This document shows, piece by piece, positions 14,259 to 27,700 of a DNA stretch of 64,000 nt. Below the pieces are notes generated by a model. That model saw only the letters and a list, made by a program, of their open reading frames with translations. It did no database searches and was not told the DNA's origin. The stretch is from Zonotrichia leucophrys gambelii. Lineage: Eukaryota > Chordata > Aves > Passeriformes > Passerellidae. The DNA lies in the NCBI RefSeq assembly GCF_028769735.1, contig NC_088173.1, forward strand, positions 12,731,038 to 12,795,037, given 5' to 3'. Each line of letters opens with the position of its first letter. Within the stretch, counting starts at the first letter, position 1. The position numbers and the translations under genes are program-made.

Positions 14259-14660
14259 CTGGCACAGAGTTAATTTTCTCAGAGTAGCTGGTATAAGGCT
14301 ATCTTTTGGTCTGGTGCTGGAAACAGTGTAGATAAAGCGAAGAAGTTTCTGTTACTGCTGAGCAGCATTTGCACAAAGATTTTTCTGCTCCTCACCCTCC
14401 ACCACCAAGGAGGAGGCTGGGAATGTCCAAGACACTGAGAGGGAAAAGAGCTGGGACAGCTGACCCCAACTGACCAAAGAGATATTCCATAATGTGTGAC
14501 ATCATGGTCAGTATAAAAAGCTGGGAAGAAGGAAGTGGGGAGCCACTGGAGAGATGGCATTTCTCTTCCCAGGCCTTTAAATGTGATGGAGCCCTGTTCT
14601 CCCAGAGATGGCTGAACACCTGTCCATGGGAAAGACAAAACATGGGGAATAATTACCATT
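14259..14660 (+). mobile_element. Decayed avian ERVL-type solo LTR fragment
   Basis: The stretch follows a common avian LTR: an 'agagttaattttct' start, a 'gtgctggaaacagtgt' block, 'tactgctgagcagc', 'tctgctcctcaccc', 'agctgaccccaactgacc', a CRE-like 'gtgacatcatgg', a TATA box (TATAAAA, 14,512-14,518), and then 'gatggctgaacacctg'. From memory this is an ERVL-class bird LTR. Its usual first and last portions are not recognisable, and the flanking sequence has no internal retroviral region. It is an old relic. The minus-strand open frames across it are shadows. Confidence 0.65.
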
Positions 14661-15801
14661 CAAAGTGAGGGAATTGTTTAACCAATAAAGTAAGTGGGCT
14701 GTACCAATGAGCATTACATACTGTGTTTGCTAAGATGTATAAATAGTGAAAAGTTTTCAACAACCCACTCAAGGAGTGCCACTGGATCCAAAGGTGGTTC
14801 TTGCTTGATCTACGTCTCTACCTCACCTTTATCATTAAATAAATCCCTATTATTGACTTCAGCTGATGGTCTATTTTGTACCCTTATTTGAGCAGGGACA
14901 CCTCTCACCAACTGGATCTCAACAAAAGGACATATCTAAAGGATGGTAAAAATGCATAGCAGTCAGCATTTTTATGACTCTTTCCATAAAAGGCCTTCAA
15001 AACTATTCTGAAGTCTTTAATACTATCTGGTTTTGTTTAAAACCAGGAAAGTTCACTTTCAGTTCATCCTTGACTTGACCAGTGATGAAGACTACATTCC
15101 TCTTTAGTTTATGAATTTCTTTTGTCTAGGCCAGAATGAACATGTCACATTATAAATATTTTAGAAACTTTGTTTTCTGACCCTGATGGCCTACAGTTAT
15201 TCTTGGTTTTGAGGTGATCACTTGAGGTAGCAAATAGACACTTATCTTTACATGGCTTTTATTATATGACCCATATCACAAAAATAATTTGGCATACTAA
15301 AAAACCTCAATGAGACATCAAACCAAATGTTAGAGGCAGGAAAGAATACTAAAGCATAAAACCCTAGGTAAGACATAATGAAATACAAGTCTCAAACCAA
15401 AAAAACCCAACTACATGTTTAGAAAAGCTGTGGTGTTTAAAAGTAGACAGTGTATATATATACTGAAAACTGTCAGTACTGCTTTATCCAGTGAAGTAGT
15501 GGGTGCTATTCTGTTTAACAACAAAAAAAAAGATGAATCTGTGGAGCAGTAGTGAAATAATTCCTCCTCTTTTGAGACCTTCCCTAGATATTTAAGTACT
15601 AATTCAGCCCTTTTTGTATCATATAGTGGAATTCCATCAGATTCTTAAGAGTACTTCCTCTTCCAATGATTTGGAACCACTGGAAGATAATTTCTCCACC
15701 AAGGCCAGGGAAGTTGTGCAATCACCAAAATCAGAAGACATCCCCCCCAAAATATAAATTCTTCCCTCCTCAACACTTTTAAAGTCCTATAATTAACTTA
15801 C
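14661..15801. other. Putative intron or intergenic DNA
   Basis: No supported gene. The first 200 bases may still be LTR-derived, but I cannot recognise them. Confidence 0.35.
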
Positions 15802-15987
15802 TTTTTTCTGAAAGGGGGTATTTGATCCAAGAATTGTCATCACTGTTGCTAACACTACCATCACACAAGCCCCAGTGATCAGCAAATATGACCAGTAACC
15901 ACAGGTTAGGGATGGATAGAAACACCTCATTGAGTGGGAAATGTGATCTTTAGCCAGTATGATTTTGGTGCAAGCTGTAACTGGCAT
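15802..15987 (-). CDS. Candidate exon: single membrane segment
   Basis: A minus-strand frame carries a clear hydrophobic helix (YLLITGACVMVVLATVMTIL) after a Cys-containing lead, and ends at a phase-0 donor GTAAGT starting at 15,801. The residue mix (Gly, Ala, Val, Met, Thr) is unlike random AT-rich translation. It could start at the ATG at 15,987-15,985, or at a 3' splice site at 15,980 or 15,974; both sites are phase 1. An in-frame TGA lies a few codons above the ATG. The phase-0 donor fits the phase-0 start of the Cys-rich exon at 11,010. Product unknown. With the two downstream exons it would form a two-pass protein of about 150 residues if the ATG here is used. FMR1NB is one topology-based possibility. 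Confidence 0.4.
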
Positions 15988-18900
15988 TTTCACAATAGAA
16001 AATGGTCACAGCTCCATAGAACCAAACTCTATTTTACACTGTAGTTTAGACAACTGTGCCTGAAGATAAAACCAACATAAAGAAATCTGAGAGACATCAC
16101 CAGAGTGCTATCTGCAATTCTTTCACCAAACCAGAATAACTTGATGCAGTTTAACAGGAAGTGTGTGATTTTTTATCCTTTTCTGTGTCTGAGAAAATTG
16201 TTGTGATAATATCCATCTCACATCTTTTACTGATCTGATTCACATAACCTCTCAGAAAGCCCATACAATTTACAGTATAGCAATATGTTCTAATAGTTTC
16301 CTAAATTATTATTTATTATATTCAAAATGATTCAAGACATTTTTAAACTCTTAATGTAAATTCACTTAATGTTGAGAATTCAGCAGTTTTTTTAGAACTT
16401 AAAAAAAAAATTAAGCACTGCAAGAATTTCTTATTTTTGTTAGTAGTAAATTAAACAGATTTTAGACTCCTACTCTCCCAGCTAAAAGCAACCTCACAAT
16501 GGCACACATCTAAGATGGCCATACCCATGTTTGTCTTTGTTTTTTTAGTAAAATGACCCTAGTAATTGTCTTCTTTTTTGGGGAAAGACACCTTAGGAAG
16601 GTTTTTAAAACTCAGAGGTACAGGTCTAAGATCATGAATAGATTGGGTTTTTTGTGGAATTTTAGTAGACTGATTAGTTGCTTGTTTGTTTATTTGTTTT
16701 TGTTAGCTTTCGCTTCTCTATGTAAATGTACATAAAAGGTAGACTTTTCATGGGTGTTTCCCTTCTCCAAAAAGATTTGACCCAATCCCTAATCTCCAAG
16801 ACATAAGACTTCAGATTTCCTCATTTTTCTTAGACTTAGGCTGATTCTGGAGCTGCATGTTCAGGCAAAGTGTAAAAGATTCAAGTGGCTTTCAGTAGTG
16901 ATCCTCTTCTGAGGTAAATCTCAAGTCTCCATGCTTACAACAAGAGCTCTATAGCTAAGATTTAAATGTTTTCCTAGTGTGTGTCTTTATCAAATATCAG
17001 GAACTACCTTGTAATTTCTGGGTATGATTTATAATCATAATGGTTACAAAACAGACTAGCAGTAATAAAAATAGAGTGGTAGTTGAGATAGGACTTTGAA
17101 ATACATCCCCAGCACAGCATTAATTGTCATCAGTATTTATTGCTTCTGCCCACATTTTGGTGGTATTAGTGACATTGCATAGAAATTCAGTATTTCCTTT
17201 CATTGATAATTAATTTTTTGGGAATAAGTTTCCTATAACAGAAGAGTGGTCTGAAACATCATGACAATATCTAAGTGACTTCTTATAATGAGAATTACAC
17301 TAGATAAAACATCTGGACAATTATTTATCAGTGTGAATTTTAATTCAAGACCTTATCTGCACTGTGTTTTATGACTGCTGTTCTGGTAGCATAGCCAGTG
17401 CTCATTTTATGACTTTGAAATAAGTGGATTTTCCTTCAGTGGGGTAGACAGGTATGCCAACATACACTTTTGCTTCTTAAAAAAGAAATTTCAACTTTCT
17501 TAATAGAAAGTTCATTGTAGAGCCTTAACAGGGAATGTGCTGTGGTATTTTTCACTTTGTAAAGGTTACAAAGTACATAGAACAGATGTTCTTGAATCCA
17601 AGACCAATCATTGTTGGAGATGGTCAGTATGTAACTGAGGTTGTAAATCCCATCTATTTTCCTGCCACAGTTAGTGCAGTACATAGATATAGTTAATACA
17701 TGCACAAATCCTAAATCATACATAACCACTGTTGGTTTGGTGTTGGACTGAGTTCAACAGAAACATTTCATTATATCCCCCATTTTGTCAATTTTCCTGC
17801 AGGCATAAAAACTTGAATTCAAAGAGAATTAATTAATGTGTTCTGATGTTATAGAATAATCATTAATTAATCTACTTTTCATACCATATTTCAGCTCATG
17901 AGCACATCTAGAAAATCATATCAACAGATGCTTAAATGTTGATGCCTTGCTAATAATAAAAGCAGATTAAAATTTCTCAGTTACTTAACCAAAGGCACAA
18001 AGCCTCAAGAAGTCCAGCTGCTTGAAATTTTTGACTGCGTATCATGTACTTAACACCTGGATGAATGAATGCACATCCCTAGAATGTGAATTGATATCCC
18101 TCAGCTGTCTAGACCAATGGCCATCTGTTAGCATGACAGGACGTGCTCACTAGGTTGGGCCATTGCTTAAGGATAGATATGTCAAGAAGTGGCTGGTTCA
18201 GATGTGTAGCCTGTAAAATACTTTAAATATCTTCCTTATGCACAAAGGCCTTAGAGTTGAATGGCATCATTCACTAAATCATATCCTTTAAACCTACATG
18301 CCACAGAAAGAGAATATATTCAGAAGCAGATATAAGGAATGTGAATGAGCAGCTGTGGCTATTAGTAGCCTCAAGCAACTTGAAGGTTAGGAAACTAAAA
18401 AGTCCAAAGTAGTTTATAAACATAACTTGCAAGGTCCTCTCTACAGCAGCCTGTAGTGTCAGAGGGACTAAATGAATTACAGAGAAATGTTTCTCTTTGA
18501 ATGCAATGGAAACAAATAGTATTGCCATTGTTACCAAACACTGCTGAAATAGTTTTGGTTGCCTGCAGTGTCTGTGGTTGAGCACCTTGTCCAGAGAAAG
18601 GTGAATCCAGGTAGATGCAGCTGTAGAGAAGGGGCTTTGGTAGAGGCACTAAGAATCTGTTATTGTGTGTATCATCCCACTTCTAACTTGTGCCTTTTCA
18701 TTTTCTGTTTTCTGTGTGAAAACTTATAAGAGGTCTTTGTGGAGTTCAGGTTTGTTCTCATTCAGAAAAAGTCCCTTTAGTTCTAGATTCTTAAGAACAC
18801 CCAGTGTTAGGTGCATCCTAATACCCACACAGGCAAAACCAACATGCAATTATTGGATAACCTACTATACAGGAGGACAAAGTAGTTTCAAGTATTCTTG

Positions 18901-21560
18901 GCATTTCACCCTGTTTGAATTTGCATGTAACTTCATAAATTTTTCAGTAATTTGCCCCAACCTTCTTCATGCCATGTGTCTGCCTCTAGCTGAACTTTTT
19001 CCCCGTTCTGATGATTGAGCCAAAACTTTTAGCTGCTTTCAAGAATAAGATGAAGGAAAAAAAGAAGGTTAAGCAAATGATCTGAGACTGCAAGGAATAA
19101 GGAGCATCAGAAGTGAAGAACAACTTAACTCATTGCTGCTATGCTACAATGCATCATATTGGCCTCTCAGGCTTGAAATCACTAAGACATGTCAAGTGGC
19201 AAATATTTCTCAAAAAGAAGCAGTTGTCTAGTGGGGAAGATGGTACCCAGTTGCACCCCTTTTTAGCTGTACTCAATGACTACAGTACCTACTCAGATAT
19301 TGAATCATAGATTCTTCATTACACATTCCAAATACTGTATTACTGAGGCTTTTTGTGAAATGGTGCACTTTCAAGTGGAGGTGAGTCAAACAGACTTGTT
19401 GCTGGTACACAGCATACTGCTTCTGTACAAATAGGCATCTTCTGCACTAAATGCACTAGAGGGTCAAAGGTAAAAGGATATGTAATTATACATTTAGAAA
19501 GTATCACTGCTTTGTATGGCAAAGAAGAATTTAGACTGCTGTACCATCTTCATATGCTTTCACCAAAGGTTTTGAAATGGAGCAGCTACCTAAATTGAAT
19601 CACAATGCACAATGGAAGTAAAATAACCTGTAATTACTGTAAGCTGCGTGTTTGGGAAAAAGAAAATCATGAGTATATTTTCTCAAAGTTTTAATCTAAC
19701 GTTTCACTGGAAAAAAAAATGATTAATTGCTTATTAGTGTGCAAAGTAATGCTGTGTGGAGAGCAACTTTCCAGGATAAAATGTCTTTTGCTTTAAATGT
19801 TGGATTTCCTGCACTTGCCAGAGTGAATTAATCAGTTCTGTTTTCAGATGAGGGTCCTAAAAAGTCTTCATACCTAACAATTTCTCTAAGTGTGCATTTA
19901 GCCACTATATATTCAATATAAAATGCAATTTTCTGTCAAAAAAGAGAGCTTTTTTTAGCATTCTGCACATGAGCAATGAGTGAATCAACTGATACCTGGC
20001 AACAGCATTACGAGAGTGCCATTGTGCCATTGGAGATGGATTAGCAGAGAAGATATTTCCGGGCTGTGAAGGCAAATGAACTGACACAAAAATATTTTTA
20101 AATGTTTGAAAAAGTTAAATTTTTACTACAGTGGCAGCCAGACACCATTATTTTTCAGTAAACTCTACTAAAATTTGAACTGTAATTATCCTCAGGATTT
20201 TGAATCCCATGAAACTTGTATTTGCTAGCTGTTGAAGTCATTCTTCTGCTTCTATTTAAATTCTTCTATGAAGTGATATCTCCTACAGAGTAAGACTGTT
20301 CATTTGATCTTTAGAAACCTTTGGCTTTTTTATTCAATATGTAATTTTTAAGCCTTTCCAAGCTGAAACATATATTATACGAGACATAATTGAAATGTTT
20401 CTCTCGGGTACAGACAATGCACTTTCTTTAACATTTCTGGGCTGATCAGTCCTTGAAAACTAGTTCTTATTATTTCCAGTGTTGTATCTTAGACCTTGCC
20501 AGTCTGATGACTCAAATTGCCAGAATTAATTTATTGGTAGACTGTGTGGGATGTAAAGTTACTTCACAGGATTTTTGCCTTATTAACATAGTAATTTCAT
20601 AAGCTGAAACCCACAGATCTCTTACTATGCATGGACTATAGAACACTCTGCAAATATGCAGAACATAAATATGATATTAAATTATGTATAGGAGCTCTGG
20701 AACTCTGAAGACAGTCATGTTAAAACATAATAAGAATTGCTGCTTAGCAAATTCTTGGCTACTTTAATTAAAACATTACCTTTTTTTAAAAAAAAAAGAT
20801 CTTTTGTTTTGCTTTAATTGGGATCACTGAGTTTTATTTTTAACCTATTGCTAAGCACAAGTCACGCTATCTGTAATTCTCTTGCCTCCGGTATATTGAA
20901 TGTTTCAATTTCCTGTCTGAAAAACATATCAACTTTTCTGCATGAAATTCATCTTCAGTCAAGCCCTTCAGTTCCTTTTTTCAGAAAAATATTTTTATTT
21001 TTTACTAAGGATTGATTTCATAAGCATATCTTTTTTTTGCTACTTCTATTCTTATTTTGATCTGCTTATTATCTTTTGAGCCTACTTTGCTTTACATTTT
21101 AAATTATTTCTTTGCAAAATTAGTTTTGAAATTAAATAAAGCATTTCTCTACTCTTCATGAAAAATGGGCAAGTGGGCATACAACTCTCATCTACAAACA
21201 CTGTTAGTTTTGATCAATCAGTATTTCAGAACAGCAGCAAAGTACCCAGCTCAAGCCACTATACATTGCAGACCTTATACTGAGACACACGTATCTGGTC
21301 AGGAGGGGTAAGAATAATAATCAGGATTTTCCAAAGGAGCATTAAACCACAGCAGGAGACTGCAGCCTAGTTCAGTCATCAGTTTCAAATTGGAGTTTTG
21401 CTCCTGTTCTGACAGTGCAGGTCACAGGGCTGTGTGGAGCTCCTTGAGCTAATCAGAGAGCAGCACCTCCCTGCAATAATGCATCCTGTGGGGAACATAA
21501 GCAGCACTCTGTTCTGCGAGGCTGCAGTGAAAATTGCCAGACGCTGCTCTGTCCTTTCAG
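15988..21560. other. Intergenic or upstream DNA, no gene seen
   Basis: AT-rich DNA. Several open frames of 60-117 codons lack domains, splice context or conserved motifs. The stretch 21,350-21,560 is richer in GC than its surroundings, but I see no promoter element I can name. Confidence 0.45.
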
Positions 21561-21723
21561 GTGCCTGAGGGTGTCACGCTGTGACGTGGAGACATATCCC
21601 TATTACTCTGTTTGCACTTCTAATAATTCTCAGCTGTCTTTTTTCTTCCTAGCAGCTTTTTGGACTGAGGCAATACTTGCAATCTTCTGCTTGGTATTTT
21701 TCCTGCAAAATTATTCTGTAGTT
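21561..21723 (+). other. Weak candidate exon, plus strand
   Basis: The stretch is preceded by a good 3' splice site (CTCTGTCCTTTCAG ending at 21,560) and followed by GTAAGT at 21,724. The 163-nt interval is open in one frame (phase 2 in, phase 0 out) and ends in a hydrophobic run. The T-rich sequence could give that run by chance, and a non-coding RNA exon would fit as well. No homolog recognised. Confidence 0.2.
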
Positions 21724-24700
21724 GTAAGTCATCAACATGCTCCTGCTTCTTGATGCTCCTTTTTTTTTTTTAAACCAATATTTTTTCCTGTAATTCTGTT
21801 GTGCCAAAAAAGGAGATTTTTTTAAATGCAATATACTGGTGAATCAGAAGTATTCCAGTTATCCATCAAAAACAATTTTGATACTTTCTGTTATATAAAT
21901 GCAATATAATACTTTGGCCCATGGACATGACCATATTTTGGTTTAGCTTGACCATTTTTCACCTGCGGAAAATTGCAGCCATTTATTTATATTTATTCCC
22001 CTGGTTTTGGTGTAATTTTCAGGGAAGTTTAGAATGATGGACTGTCAGACATATGGGAACTGGTGGATAAAATCTAGAATTCCAGCATAATGAAAATAGT
22101 CATAAAGAAAAATTATTTTTCCTTATATTACTATCTATGCAACTAAAATTTCACTATTTGATATTTTCATGAGGAATGCCACTGAAAAATTTGAGGAGCA
22201 GGAAACAGACAACAGTGAGCAGAGAAATGTTAAGACTGTTGATAATGAATGTCTGAAGTGGAAAAAACTTTGAATGGTTCTATCTCATATCTTTGTTGCT
22301 GTAGCTGTCCCTCAGAATAGCTAATCTCATAGATAAGGTTAGACTCTTATCAGGTTGCTCTGCTTGTTTTCTAACATCATAAGTTATGCATACTGACGTG
22401 CACCCTCATGGTCTGCTCTAATCAGTGAGGAGTAGCCGTGATTGATTATGCAGGATAATTGTTCCACAAAAGCCGCTTTTTGTATTGCTAGAATAGAATC
22501 TGAATTTACACACAATGCACACTTGTTTATCCAGTCTACCAAGCTAACTAAAATCATTTTGGCCAACTCCCACAAACCTTAAAAGAGTGCCAAAAAGGAT
22601 GAAGCTGGCCAGAAGAATCAGCTGGGGAAAGGTTGATGACCAGAAAGCAACAATCTAAATGCCTTTTCTCTACACTAAACAGCTTCTCCCATCTCTCAGT
22701 CTCAATGTGAAAAAAGGAAGCACTGAAAGTCAGTGAAGTTGAAGAGAAGCCTTTGTATGGATTGCTTTCTCTGTTATTGACCTCTCTGGCCTGCAGTGCC
22801 CCAGTCACCTTTTCTCAACACTATATTTTGTCAGCTTAAGGATCATACAAATAGGAAATTTCTGGTCTCCTTTAACAAAAAAGAATGAAGTCTTGCAATT
22901 TCAGTGAGGGTGAATTGGGCAAGCTTCAGTCCATTTCCCTGAACTTCTTGTCATCACATGCACTTTTATTGTTTCCACTTGGTTTCAGAATTTCACCCCT
23001 TTTTTAGCATTTAATTTCTTCACATTCTTGTCCTCTCTCTGTGTACCTTTCTTCCCTGAATTTATGATTTTGTTTGGAGTAATTTTCACAAATTTCATCT
23101 CAGTCCAATTGTTTGTAGACATGCCATTTCCAAATTTTATGATTTTTTTCCTATTTCAATGTATTTGAAGATGTTTGCTTTCCAGAGCATTTTTTAGACT
23201 TTGTTTTCTGATTTCAAGATTTCATTCTCTTTCCTGAAAAGGAGCCTGCATTTCTGACATTACTTGAAGTCTTGTCCATTGATTGTATTTTAAACAACTG
23301 CTGTTTTTGTTAATTTCCATGTAGTTCCGGGAAGGTGTGAAGTTGATGAAATCTTCTAAAGAATTTGGTTTTCAGTGTCCATCTGTTCTTCTCATATTTC
23401 AATGCTTGAAAATCTACTGTTTTGCTAATAACTCTCTATTTTTATAGTATTTTAAAACTCTTTGCATGCAGTTCTATTTTTTATCCCCTACAAGGTGCAA
23501 GTAACCAGTGGGAATCCCTTATTAAGAAAGCTAACTTTACTTCAAAATATAGTATTTTGCTATTTTCCTACCACTGAATTTTTCTTCATCTCTTCCCTTT
23601 TGTGGCTTTTATCATGAATCTGAGATTATCATTGATGTGTTAGATTACAATTTCTCTGCACAGCATACACAGATTCATTCCTTAAATTTCTGTGGAGCTT
23701 TTTAGGTTACTTTTATCAGCTCCAAGGCTGTGTTAAATTACTAGCATTTATCTTATTCACTTGCCTTCACATTATCTTAATCACTTGCCTCATCGTATGA
23801 GGCCCACAATTGAAATATCTCTGACATTAATCAGGAAAGTTTTGATTACTTATAACTGGCATTATGTAACATGTCAAGGAACAATGGAAAAATAATAAAA
23901 ATTTGCCTCTGGTCTGAAGTTTCTGTTCATGCTTTAAATCCACCAGTCGGTCCTGATATACTTAAATTTGTCCCTAGGACTGATTTTTGGTTGAAAAAAA
24001 GAAACACAACACCAAGAAAATTCATTTGAGGATGTCTCTGCATGAGATGATATCCATTGCTGATTCTTCTCACTTTGCTTTCTTAGCAGACCTAATACAG
24101 ATTGATATCTCACAGCTGGCACCCTGCAAAATTCAGAATAGATTTTAAAGGGAAGACAATTTAAGACAGCAAAAATAAATGAAATGTGGACAAAACATTT
24201 ATAAAAGCCATGCAGTTATGCTGCCATCAGAATAGCTGGAAATAAACTAATAATGATAATACTTAGAACCCTTGAGAAGGCTTTCAATCATGACAGTAAG
24301 AAAGCGTTAGGAAAGGTGCAGAATAACTTTCAAATTATAGAGAAGATCTCCAAGAGTAGCGGTCAAAATGTTCTTATGGCCAAAGATTATTACATCATAT
24401 ATACTGGTAATTTAGTGCTAATTCAGACAATTTTTTAATGAATTAATAGTCCAAATTGTCTAGTGAATACAGAAAAAGCTCATTAATACCACAATTAAAA
24501 TTGTTATATAAAATATTCTTCTTAATGTGATTCCTTCTTCTCTGGGGAGTTGTACAGAAAAACACATCTTGCCATTACAAGGGGATTAAATTTTCCTGTA
24601 ATTCCGAGAGATTGGACTCACTAACCCGCGAGCAACCTCAGCTTCATATTCTTAAATACTTAACTTATATTCACAGAACTGAGCTATTTTTACAGATGAA

Positions 24701-27700
24701 GTATCAGGAGCATTGGAAGAGTTAGAATGACTGACTTCATTATCATCAGTTCACTAAATGAAATCTAATAATTCATACATGTAAGTGAAATTTAAAATTT
24801 TTTAAATGCCTATGGTCAAAAAGAATTTTTATAATATTAAATAAACACCTTTCACCAAAACATTGCCATTAGGATGTTTTTCTTAATGTCAAAGATTCTG
24901 ATGGAGGGTTATTAGGGTTTTTATGGGAGTTTTCTTTTAGGGCCATCTAGACTGAGTGTTCTGTTTCCAGGAGTGATTACATATTTGTGTTCTACATTCG
25001 CTTTGATATTAATTGGAAAGTTTATAAATCTTCAAGTTAGAAACCTTAATAAGGAATTAATTCACAGAATGGAGACTCAATTTGGAGTCCAGTGCCAAGA
25101 AAGATTCCACCAGTGTTTCATTACCTCTTTCTCTAGGCGTGTGATTTTCACAACGCCGCAATGGCCTGCTTGGAAAAAGACAAGAGGTAGGTACTCCAGG
25201 TGAAACTGCTCAGATGTCTCATAGTCATTGAGCACACTCCTCTTAGATGTATCTGCACCCTCTCCCACACACTGAACAGCATGACATGTTGGATCTGTGA
25301 TTGAGTAAACACAACATCGTCCTTCATCCTAAATAGGTGATTTGATATTGCATTGTTCAACTATAAACCTTGCAGTAAAATTTACATTAATTCAACTGAA
25401 TGAAATTCTATATTTTTAAAAGGTATCAATTTCCACATGACTACAAATATTCTCTATGCACCCCCCATCCTTCCCAAACTTCATTGGTCCAGAAGAATTT
25501 TGTATGTTTTATCATACAATCAAAGCTCTCTGCTTTGAAACAGTTGTGATATAACAGTTCTGATATTCACATTCTTCAGATACTGCATTAGACATGTGAG
25601 ATTATTGTTCCTCAGCTCAATATTCTTTGAAGTTTCTTCTTTTCCTCATGCACTATCAGATTTATCTGAGCAAGGAAGTGCAGGCTATACTTGCATAGGA
25701 ACTGAATGTCTGGAGCTTGGCAACAAATTCCCAGAGAAATGTAAGACTTACCCAAATTATCTCTGAAAATGAATTCCATGGTTTTTTTCCTCCCTCAGAA
25801 CTTTTGATAAGGAGGCCCTCTAGAAACAATCTAGCAACTGATTTATCTTGGGGTCTTGGGATACACTTGCACTGCATGATTCTATAGAATCTCTGTTAAC
25901 CCAATGGACTGATTGCTGCAAACTGTAGTGTGCAAACTCTGTTTAGAGAAAACTGAATAGAGACCTTGAGAACTTTTCCCTTGGAGAGTCTGCAGGACTT
26001 CAAAACAAGACAGACAACTTAACATTTAGCATCATTTGAGGAAATAAAAAAATGGATCAGATTACTTATTTTGTCTTATGATAGCTGGAAGTAGAAGACA
26101 ATGGAAAAATTCTAGATATATTCAAGGAGAATGAATTGAGAAGAATGCAAATAATCTAATAAAATCTTTCAGTCTCATAAAAAAAAATGCAGCCACAGAT
26201 CCTTTCATGTTAGCTACAGAGTATGCGCTCAAGGTAATACTGAAGTGTAGGCAGCTGCTGAAAAAATTGCATTTAGTTTTCTGAAATGCATCCTCTCTCT
26301 CCTCTCTCCTTCCCTCAAGATTTTGAAAAAAAAAGCCAAAACTTCAATACACAGAGAAGTGGCAAAAAAAAAAAAAATTGATAGCAATTATTTTAATTTA
26401 AAATAATGCTGTTTTGGTTATTATGATAGCAGAGTCCATTTTACAAAACGTTTTCATGGGGATTAGTGGATGTTAAAGTGTATCATGTTGCAGTTTTTGC
26501 TGGGTCTGAAGGACAAAGCAAAGAATTTACTGTTTGGCAGTTATTTAAACAGTTAAAAATATTTATTTTTATTTAGAAACCCTCAGTTATTGTTTTTATT
26601 TGGAGAAGAAAAGGATGAGTATTTGGATCATGTATGATTTCATCTTCAGTTAGTAGTTTCCAGAAGAAAGAAAAATCTTAAAATTGCCGTTTTATTTTGA
26701 AAATAAGTCCCTAAAAATTCTATAAATCTTTAATTAACAGTCTTCAGTGACAACATATGGCCAGAGTAGCCTGTGAAATCTTAGAGCCAGTGAATCTCTT
26801 CAAGATCTTGCCCTGGTAACAATCACATGGAGAAAAACATGGATTCCAGCCTGGAGATATGTAATACCTTAAGAAAAAAAGATATTATGTATGATACAGT
26901 TTGAAATAAACATTTGTGCTAAGAAAGTTCATTCCAACTTAATAAAAAGGGAATTTTACTAACAAATTTATCTGAATCCATCATTTTCTTCTGCTGTCTG
27001 AAAGACGTTCAGGAGCATCCAGTCATATTACAGATGGATTATTTCTGCTTTCTACCAGGTCAATGGATTTTATGAGTGTTCAACGTCTCAGGGGGGAACT
27101 CATCTCTTGTTTTATTCCTGAAGGCATTGTCTAGTACAGCACTTCAAATGAGCTCTCTGGTGCATGCTGACAATCATTCTTGAAACAATTTGCCCACATT
27201 GTCTCTTTACTGGTACACCATCTCAGTTTCAGTCCATTACATTTGTTTAGCAATCAGTTCCTCTCTCATAGAGCTTTTTGTTTTTTCCATTTCAAGGGTC
27301 AGCTAGCTCCCTTCAGCCCTATCTCAAAGATGGAAAAAAACTTGAAAAAAAAAGGCTGATAAGATGCTATGAGGGATGGTAGTGGCTCTGTTTGAAAACA
27401 TCAAAAAACTACAAAGGAACAGAAAGGGATGAAAAGATAGAAAATGAAACTCCCTTTCTAGGAGATTCCTTTTTCTTTGCTAAGAGATACATGGCTATAG
27501 ATATAGATGCTTATGGTTTACTGTCTCTTAGTAATTTCTTTACAGTGATCTGCATCCTTAGTTTCAGATATAGTTTTTGACTGTTACTATTGTCCTTCAT
27601 AGACAGTCAAAAATTACAAGGTATTCCTAACATAGTTTTTACTCGAGCGGTCAATTTTTATACTTTTAAAATTTATTTACAGCCAATAATTTGTGTAAAT

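Noticed and set aside
14279..14659. 126-codon minus-strand frame
   Set aside because: It lies in the decayed ERVL-type LTR, antisense to it, and has no domain.
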